Positions 1 through 4,780 of a DNA stretch of 6,777 nt are shown in pieces. The DNA is from Actinomycetes bacterium (lineage in GTDB: Bacteria > Actinomycetota > Aquicultoria > CAJVYJ01), in assembly GCA_030597945.1 (NCBI GenBank), contig JAUVQW010000059.1:1-6777 (forward strand). Direction: 5' to 3'. The translations under genes and the position numbers were made by a program. The stretch's first letter is position 1, and each line of letters begins with the position of its first letter. The notes beneath the pieces are model-generated. The model had not been told where the DNA came from. It saw nothing but the letters and a program-made list of their open reading frames with translations, and did not search any database.

Positions 1-246
1 GGGATCACCAATCTTTGCTGTAAAATCACCGATTATTAATACAACCTGAGGTCCTAAGTCCTGAAAAGCTCTTAATTTTCTAAGAGGAACGGCATGGCCA
101 AGATGAAGATCCGGGGCAGTGGGGTCGACTCCTAATTTCACTACCAGCGGGCGCCCACTCTTTAATTTTTTCTCCAAATCGACTTCAGGAAGGATCTCTA
201 GCGTTCCGCTCTTTATCATATCTAGCTGGGGCTTGATCTTTTCCAT
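1..246 (-). CDS. tyrS: tyrosyl-tRNA synthetase, N-terminal 82 residues (cut by window edge)
   Basis: This is the 5' end of a class I aminoacyl-tRNA synthetase, which charges tRNA-Tyr with tyrosine in the cytoplasm in an ATP-dependent reaction. The visible 82 residues begin with ATG at 246-244 and run open to base 1, ending in I-G-D-P. The segment KLGVDPTAPDLHLGH (residues 37-51) carries the class I HIGH signature as HLGH (48-51). It is followed by the conserved LRKLRAFQDLG block and the IIGDFTAKIGDP strand (71-82) typical of TyrRS. The wording is closer to the TyrZ-like bacterial subgroup than to the E. coli TyrS type (family knowledge). The KMSKS loop and the C-terminal RNA-binding domain lie outside the window. 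The upstream ribosome site is weak (AGG about 10 bases before ATG). The gene is divergent from the penicillin-binding protein gene. TrpRS was considered, but its N-terminal signature differs. Confidence 0.95.
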   Translation of the reverse strand, partial: MEKIKPQLDMIKSGTLEILPEVDLEKKLKSGRPLVVKLGVDPTAPDLHLGHAVPLRKLRAFQDLGPQVVLIIGDFTAKIGDP

Positions 247-283
247 TAAATATACCTGTTCTTAAAATAGTCGGGACGAAAAA

Positions 284-292
284 ATAGTAGCA
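284..292 (-). promoter_or_regulatory. candidate extended -10 promoter of tyrS
   Basis: Read on the minus strand this is TG-C-TACTAT: an extended -10 element whose hexamer lies at 289-284. It predicts a transcript start near 277 and a leader of about 30 bases before the tyrS ATG. With a 17-bp spacer the -35 position falls on 312-307 (TTTTAT), a poor match, which fits an extended -10 promoter that depends little on -35 contacts. The leader is far too short for a T-box. Assignment is by pattern only. Confidence 0.45.
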
Positions 293-326
293 TATTACCT
301 TTTACAATAAAACCGGACGTCATCTA

Positions 327-335
327 TGTTATAAT
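327..335 (+). promoter_or_regulatory. candidate extended -10 promoter of the penicillin-binding protein gene
   Basis: The sequence TG-T-TATAAT has a perfect -10 hexamer at 330-335 and an upstream TG. It predicts a start near 342 and a 5' leader of roughly 70 bases. The -35 position for a 17-bp spacer (307-312, ATAAAA) is a poor match and is the same six base pairs as the -35 position of the divergent tyrS promoter. The leader contains two small inverted repeats: GCTG/CAGC (341-344/349-352, close to the expected start) and TTGGC/GCCAA (377-381/385-389). Their role is unknown. Confidence 0.5.
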
Positions 336-414
336 TTCTTGCTGATGACAGCGGAATACTGTTAAAATCATTACAATTGGCATAGCCAAAATAACATTAA
401 GTAGTTAGATATTA

Positions 415-2871
415 TTGTCATTACAGAAAAGAAGAAAGGCTAGAACAAAAAAAAGTCGCCGCCGGGTAAAAATCGCGGTTTTTGTCGTTGGTGGATTAAC
501 GACCCTCATTCTAGCTCTTGTATTTTCCATTTTTGTATTCTCAGCTTTGGCTCTACGCGATGTTCCCGATCTTAACAAAGCAGAAACTAAATTCAAGCAT
601 GCCGAAACGTCAAAGATCTTTGACGTCAACGGCGATTTAATAACCAACATGTATTTCGAGCAAAACCGGGTAAATGTCCCCATAAGTGGAATATCCACTT
701 ATTTGCAGGATGCCGTTATCGCTATCGAAGATGAGCGGTTTTATGAACACGAGGGTGTGGACCTAAAAGCTATCGCCAGAGCTTTCTATAAAGATGTCCA
801 GCAGGGCCGAATCGCCGAGGGTGGCAGCACAATAACCCAGCAGTATGTAAAAAACACCTTTCTTTCTCCTGAAAAAATGCTTACCCGTAAGACCAAAGAA
901 GCAGCGCTAGCATACGAGCTTGAAAAAAAATATTCTAAGAAAGAGATTCTGGAGGGTTACCTAAATACCGTATATTTCGGACAGTCGGCTTATGGGGTGG
1001 AGACAGCCTCCCAGACCTATTTTGGAAAGAATGCCAAAGACGTCACCTTAGCAGAATCCGCTCTTCTAGCGGGCGTAATACAGACTCCCAACGCCAACAA
1101 TCCATATGTTGATCCCAATAGAGCTTTGGCCAGACGAAATAAAGTAATAAGTAATATGCTAGAGCAGGGAAAGATCAACTCTGCTGAAGCTAAGGCGGCA
1201 ACCAAAACACCAATAGAAATAAAACCGATAGATCTTGTAGGCTCAAGCAGACATCCCTATTTTGTCGATTTTGTTAAACAGAAGATCCTTACCGATAGTA
1301 GATACGGCGAAACCGAGGCTGACAGGGCTAACGCCCTATATAAAGGAGGTCTTAGGATCTACACGACAATAGATCCCAAGCTTCAACAATACGCCGAAGA
1401 GGCTGTCTGGGGAACGCTTGACAGACCAGGCGACCCATCGGGATCCCTTGTCTCTATCGAGCCTGAGACCGGATATATAAAAGCAATGGTAGGCGGAAAG
1501 GATTACAAGACAAGCAAACTTAATCTAGCCACCCAAGGCAAAAGGCAACCCGGCTCGTCATTTAAACCCTTTGTCCTGGCATCAGCTATAGAAGATGGCG
1601 TTTCAGTAAATCAGTCATATAATTCATCGCCCGGTACCTTTAAAGTTCCGGGCAGCACCCCGTGGAAAGTAAAGAACTCCTCCGGAAAAGGAGCGGGAAC
1701 TATGACTCTTAGGCACGCTACCACCTTCTCCGTTAATGCGGTCTTCGCCAGGCTTATCTTAGATATTGGCCCGGATAAAGTCGTAGAACTGGTAAAAAAA
1801 ATGGGGATAAAGACTGAGATCAATGCCTTTCCGGCTATCGCTCTTGGAGCAGAAGAAGTTACCGTTCTTGATATGGCGACCGCCTATAGCACTTTTGCTA
1901 ATAACGGATCACATGCCAGACCTATTGCCATAATGAAGGTAACCGATGCCAAGGGTAACGTTTTAGTTGAAAATGCTCCTAAGGCAGATCCGGCGATAAA
2001 TCCTGTAACCGCGTTTCTGGTAACGGACGTTCTCCAGGGAGTGATCAGGGGAGGGACGGGGACCAGAGCAAACATCGGACGACCGGCCGCCGGTAAAACA
2101 GGGACAACGGAAAATAATGGCGATGCTTGGTTTGTCGGTTATACACCGGATCTTTCATCAGCAGTTTGGGTAGGTCATCCAGATAGCAGAAAATCTATGA
2201 CAAACGTCCATGGAAGAGTGGTCTACGGTGGAACTTTTCCTGCCGAGATCTGGCGAAAATTCATGTTAAAAGCTTTAAAGGATGTAAAAGCATCCAGTTT
2301 TAAAAAGCCAAAGGGAGGTCTTTCTTATATCAAAGTGGATACAACAGATGGGATAGATATGTTAGCAAACGAGTTTTGTCCCGAAGAGGCCGTTAAATAC
2401 ATGATGATAGCCAAAGGAACTTCTCCGAATCTGCCTGAATGCGACAGACACAATGCTCCTCCTAGCGTTAAGGTGCCAAATGTGGTCGGAAAGTCACTTG
2501 ACGTAGCCAAGCAAACCCTAACCGATCTCGGCTTTGATGTTTTAATCAATTATTCGCCGAGTAGCTTTGTACCAAAAGGCCAAGTCGTCGCTCAAAGTCC
2601 AAGCGAAGGCTCTGAGATCGCTCAAGGCTCAGGGGTGGAGATCGCGGTCAGCTCCGGTCCCGCTAAAATCGTTTTGGAAGAGATCCCCGATGTCGTTGGA
2701 AAGACGGAAGAAAAAGCAAAGGAAATGTTGAATCCGACTTTTATCGTGGAGGTAATCTATGTTACACCGGCAGACCCAGATATGGATGGAAAGGTCATTT
2801 CACAATCTCCGGTCGGTGATAGCCAAGCGGAATCAGGCTCAGAGGTAACGATTACAGTCGGAAAATTGTAA
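415..2871 (+). CDS. ponA: class A penicillin-binding protein (glycosyltransferase/transpeptidase) with two PASTA domains
   Basis: This 818-residue protein polymerises lipid II into glycan strands and cross-links the stem peptides on the outer face of the membrane. A basic N-terminus (residues 5-17) precedes one membrane anchor (about 20-47). The GT51 domain (about 75-245) shows EDERFYEHEG with catalytic Glu105, GGSTITQQ (136-143), RKxxE with second catalytic Glu162, and the EGYLNTVYFG block (180-189). The penicillin-binding domain has SxxK with nucleophile Ser381 and Lys384, SVN (439-441), and KTGT (561-564). A linker with Cys655, GT-P, Cys676 and His679 leads into two PASTA repeats (about 686-749 and 756-817), which in this family bind peptidoglycan or muropeptides. 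All catalytic motifs are intact. The start is TTG at 415: an in-frame stop at 406 leaves no upstream ATG/GTG/TTG, and the first in-frame ATG (residue 79) would remove the anchor. No good Shine-Dalgarno sequence is visible. It is likely monocistronic, convergent with the NIF3-type gene. Confidence 0.96.
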   Translation: MSLQKRRKARTKKSRRRVKIAVFVVGGLTTLILALVFSIFVFSALALRDVPDLNKAETKFKHAETSKIFDVNGDLITNMYFEQNRVNVPISGISTYLQDAVIAIEDERFYEHEGVDLKAIARAFYKDVQQGRIAEGGSTITQQYVKNTFLSPEKMLTRKTKEAALAYELEKKYSKKEILEGYLNTVYFGQSAYGVETASQTYFGKNAKDVTLAESALLAGVIQTPNANNPYVDPNRALARRNKVISNMLEQGKINSAEAKAATKTPIEIKPIDLVGSSRHPYFVDFVKQKILTDSRYGETEADRANALYKGGLRIYTTIDPKLQQYAEEAVWGTLDRPGDPSGSLVSIEPETGYIKAMVGGKDYKTSKLNLATQGKRQPGSSFKPFVLASAIEDGVSVNQSYNSSPGTFKVPGSTPWKVKNSSGKGAGTMTLRHATTFSVNAVFARLILDIGPDKVVELVKKMGIKTEINAFPAIALGAEEVTVLDMATAYSTFANNGSHARPIAIMKVTDAKGNVLVENAPKADPAINPVTAFLVTDVLQGVIRGGTGTRANIGRPAAGKTGTTENNGDAWFVGYTPDLSSAVWVGHPDSRKSMTNVHGRVVYGGTFPAEIWRKFMLKALKDVKASSFKKPKGGLSYIKVDTTDGIDMLANEFCPEEAVKYMMIAKGTSPNLPECDRHNAPPSVKVPNVVGKSLDVAKQTLTDLGFDVLINYSPSSFVPKGQVVAQSPSEGSEIAQGSGVEIAVSSGPAKIVLEEIPDVVGKTEEKAKEMLNPTFIVEVIYVTPADPDMDGKVISQSPVGDSQAESGSEVTITVGKL

Positions 2872-2890
2872 GTCCGGTCTTTAATCCTTT

Positions 2891-3841
2891 TTATCTTTTA
2901 AATCTCTTAAGACCACTACCGGTTATAACCTCGATTCCTCTCTCTTCTAATTGATCCAAAAAGAGATTTACACCGATATTATCGCTGGCAATATGGCCGG
3001 CTATGACGACATTCAATCCGAATTCATCGGCCTTTTTTTTAAGTTTCTCATCTATGTGCATCTCTACCATCGTTCCTACTCCGGCAGCCGCTAGTTTCTC
3101 CACCGACCCTTCAGGTCCGCCAGTGCCGCCAGTCATCATCACTAGCACTTTTCCGGCTCTCCGTTTTCCATTTCCAGATACTATTGTCGGGCCCGCGTTC
3201 ATTTTTGTCGCCTCTTCATACTCAGGAATATCACGTAGCCCCTTTACAACGTCTTCGACTAGATACGGCTCGCTATCCTCTAAGTATTTTTGAAGATAAC
3301 TCGATACCAAGTTATCTGCGGGTGTATGAACGCACATTAGAGGGATACCTAGAAGCCTAGCGCAGTCCACCGGCCGGTCATGGTTGATTGGACTGACTGC
3401 TCTTTTTACCTCTTTAGCACGTTTATCCATCAAAACATCCCCTATATTTATGGGAACTCCGAATTCGTGCCAGATATCGGCCTGCATTTTCATCACTTGA
3501 TCCAGAGCAGCTAACGCTCTTCCTTCAGGGTGATGCGAGACAACCAGATCGATCTCTATCCCCTTCTCTTTTAACCTATCAGCCAATAGCAACTCCTGGA
3601 CCTCCATATCTATCCCGGCAAATATGTTGCTTATTTCGGCTTCTGGATCACCGTAAAGTATCCTCGTATCAGCATAGGGATTGACTAGTTTCTCCTCATC
3701 AAAAAATTTCTTATCATCATCTGAAAGGCTCTCATATCCCTTTTTCGCATCGCTTAGGATCCTCTCAATTCCTGCTTTACCCCTTGGATCAGCTGCACTT
3801 CCTACTTCAATAGCCAGATCATATATCTCTTGTAACTTCAA
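2891..3841 (-). CDS. NIF3/DUF34-family dinuclear metal-centre protein, long form
   Basis: This 316-residue cytoplasmic protein matches the NIF3 (YbgI/DUF34) family, whose members form toroidal hexamers with a two-metal site. Their exact substrate is unsettled; GTP cyclohydrolase I type 2 annotations of the family are weakly supported. Visible landmarks are VSHHPEG with His103-His104 (metal ligands), HTPADN (172-177, with Asp176 as ligand), the GGTGGPEG turn, and GHIASDN with His283 and Asp287. In E. coli YbgI the last motif is H-x3-E, so here Asp replaces Glu. The N-terminal ~70 residues, rich in Lys, Asp and Glu, precede the canonical core and make it longer than the usual ~250 residues. The start is TTG at 3841, chosen because GGGAGG lies five bases upstream. 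It lies 20 bp behind mpg on the same strand, so the two are probably co-transcribed. No functional link to DNA repair is evident from the sequence. Confidence 0.88.
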   Translation of the reverse strand: MKLQEIYDLAIEVGSAADPRGKAGIERILSDAKKGYESLSDDDKKFFDEEKLVNPYADTRILYGDPEAEISNIFAGIDMEVQELLLADRLKEKGIEIDLVVSHHPEGRALAALDQVMKMQADIWHEFGVPINIGDVLMDKRAKEVKRAVSPINHDRPVDCARLLGIPLMCVHTPADNLVSSYLQKYLEDSEPYLVEDVVKGLRDIPEYEEATKMNAGPTIVSGNGKRRAGKVLVMMTGGTGGPEGSVEKLAAAGVGTMVEMHIDEKLKKKADEFGLNVVIAGHIASDNIGVNLFLDQLEERGIEVITGSGLKRFKR

Positions 3842-3846
3842 CTTCG

Positions 3847-3852
3847 CCTCCC
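3847..3852 (-). promoter_or_regulatory. ribosome binding site fixing a TTG start
   Basis: Read on the minus strand this is GGGAGG, separated by CGAAG from TTG at 3841-3839. It is the strongest minus-strand Shine-Dalgarno sequence in the window and lies entirely within the 20-bp gap after the mpg stop codon. It is the reason for calling a TTG start for the NIF3-type gene. Confidence 0.75.
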
Positions 3853-3861
3853 GATATCAAA

Positions 3862-4467
3862 TTATTTACGACTTATAAAAGGATTATTATAGATATAAAA
3901 CCGATATAGCAGTTCCCTTCCTAGGGAGATACCTATCCTCTTGGTAGCAACTATATTAATTGACGAAGCATCGCCTTTACATATATATAGATCGCCACCG
4001 TATAATTCTACCCCGTTGTAGCTTAGATCTATTCCCAGGGCTTGAGTTAACTTTCCCGGGCCATTTGTTAAATCGACTGATTTAGCTACGCGTCGATTCC
4101 TCTTTAGAATCTCTTCACCATTCATTGGCTGAAGAGCACGGATAAGCACGGCTCCAGCTGTTCCCTCTTTTTCTGTGACGACGTTTAACAGATGGTGTAC
4201 TCCATAATTAAAATAAACATACGCCCTGCCCGGCGGTCCAAACATTATTTTACTTCTCGGCGTGACTCCTTTTGCCGCGTGACTGGCGCTGTCGCCTTTT
4301 CCGTAGTATGCCTCACACTCTACTATCTTGCAAACTATCTCATTGCCATCTATAGTCCTTACCAGGCGACTGCCCAATAATTCATTTGCCACGGTAGCAG
4401 TATCCCTTCCATAAAAATCCTCGGAAAAGATCTCATAATTATTCTCTCGTTTCGTTTCAATGTTCAT
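3862..4467 (-). CDS. mpg: DNA-3-methyladenine glycosylase, AAG/MPG family
   Basis: This 201-residue monofunctional base-excision repair enzyme removes alkylated and deaminated purines (3-methyladenine and, in homologues, hypoxanthine or ethenoadenine), leaving an abasic site. Comparison with human AAG places the catalytic water-activating Glu125 at Glu52 (in VECEAY), Tyr127 at Tyr54, His136 at His63, the intercalating-loop Tyr159 at Tyr85 (in AYVYFNYG), Asn169 at Asn95 and Arg182 at Arg110 (VLIRA). The spacing between Glu52, His63, Tyr85 and Asn95 is close to or identical with the human protein. NGPGKLTQALGI and the RIGIS block near the C-terminus complete the fold. Length is normal for a bacterial member, and all recognised active-site residues are present. 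The start is ATG at 4467, with a weak AGAAG ribosome site upstream. It heads a two-gene unit with the NIF3-type gene and is divergent from the GGDEF gene. Proximity to tyrS recalls the Mycobacterium arrangement. Confidence 0.95.
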   Translation of the reverse strand: MNIETKRENNYEIFSEDFYGRDTATVANELLGSRLVRTIDGNEIVCKIVECEAYYGKGDSASHAAKGVTPRSKIMFGPPGRAYVYFNYGVHHLLNVVTEKEGTAGAVLIRALQPMNGEEILKRNRRVAKSVDLTNGPGKLTQALGIDLSYNGVELYGGDLYICKGDASSINIVATKRIGISLGRELLYRFYIYNNPFISRK

Positions 4468-4577
4468 GAGTGACTTCTAGGTAAAAACATATAACTTATT
4501 AATAATACTAAAAATATATATAAAAAACTCGTACATTTAATTGCTGTGTACAAAATCTAGCTATTTTCATCTAATAT

Positions 4578-4652
4578 ACGGACGCTTGCGAAATTCTGAT
4601 TTTTTTTAGGTGGTCATCAGATAAAAACGTCCGTTTTGACTTCCATTTCGCA
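4578..4652 (+). ncRNA. candidate structured leader RNA: H-type pseudoknot with an inserted hairpin
   Basis: Two perfect inverted repeats interlock. ACGGACG (4578-4584) pairs with CGTCCGT (4628-4634), and TGCGAAAT (4587-4594) pairs with ATTTCGCA (4645-4652). Between them TCTGAT (4595-4600) pairs with ATCAGA (4616-4621), a 6-bp hairpin that would stack directly on the 8-bp helix. The order of arms is that of an H-type pseudoknot with a 2-base loop 1 and a 10-base loop 3, which is sterically feasible. The two long helices could alternatively be mutually exclusive. It lies about 130 bases before the GGDEF/HD-GYP start. It lacks the conserved GGACGCAAAGC-type core of cyclic di-GMP-I riboswitches and I do not recognise any other class. 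One of the repeats alone could be chance; the combined layout is what makes it worth listing. Confidence 0.3.
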
Positions 4653-4722
4653 TTGAAACCGCTAACTTGTCGATTATAGAAGTTTCTGCTGATAAGAAGA
4701 TGGATTTTTCTATTAAAGTTTC

Positions 4723-4773
4723 CTCCTTAGATGACGATATTACAAATATTGTCATCCAATTATATTAAAGGAG
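4723..4773 (+). promoter_or_regulatory. anti-Shine-Dalgarno element, 12-bp hairpin and ribosome site of the GGDEF gene
   Basis: GATGACGATATT (4730-4741) and AATATTGTCATC (4745-4756) form a 12-bp stem with a single G-U pair and a 3-base loop (ACA). CTCCTT (4723-4728), just before it, is perfectly complementary to AAGGAG (4768-4773), the ribosome site seven bases before ATG at 4781. The hairpin would be enclosed by that pairing, so the layout could hide the ribosome site. As DNA, the same 27-bp near-palindrome is an equally good dimeric repressor operator. The repeats are certain; which role they play is inference. Confidence 0.5.
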
Positions 4774-4780
4774 AAATAAT

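Larger units (their letters stand above)
4468..4780. other. 313-bp divergent intergenic region, mpg / GGDEF gene
   Basis: No open frame here looks like a gene. The mpg-proximal half (about 4480-4530) is strongly AT-rich, with TATATATA and poly-A tracts, and probably holds the minus-strand mpg promoter; I could not fix its hexamers. The half next to the GGDEF gene holds ordered inverted repeats described separately (4578-4652 and 4723-4773). A possible plus-strand promoter is CTGATA (4689-4694), a 16-bp spacer, and TATTAA (4711-4716), each matching 4 of 6 consensus bases. If used, it would place the 4730-4756 palindrome just after the start site and would exclude the pseudoknot region from the transcript. 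TATTAAAG occurs twice (4711-4718 and 4763-4770). AAAACG-TC-CGTTTT (4624-4637) is a short DNA palindrome overlapping one arm of the candidate pseudoknot. Confidence 0.6.

Noticed and set aside
247..283. T-box leader for tyrS
   Set aside because: The leader is only about 30 bases, too short for specifier and antiterminator elements.
2876..2914. GGTCTT/AAGACC inverted repeat in the convergent junction as a shared terminator
   Set aside because: The 27-base loop and lack of a T-run after either arm make it unlike an intrinsic terminator; no clear terminator is visible for either convergent gene.
3003..3293. Ser/Pro/Thr-rich open frame on the plus strand
   Set aside because: It is antisense to conserved motifs of the NIF3-type gene; the low-complexity composition is a by-product of the opposite strand.
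4192..4380. 62-codon plus-strand open frame
   Set aside because: It is antisense to the catalytic core of mpg and has no supporting features.
4531..4551. GTACA/TGTAC inverted repeat (11-base spacer)
   Set aside because: Five-base arms in AT-rich DNA are expected by chance; there is no link to a promoter that I could fix.
4578..4652. Cyclic di-GMP-I (GEMM) or cyclic di-GMP-II riboswitch
   Set aside because: GGACGC occurs at 4580-4585, but the rest of the conserved GEMM core and tetraloop-receptor layout is missing, and nothing resembles the class II consensus.
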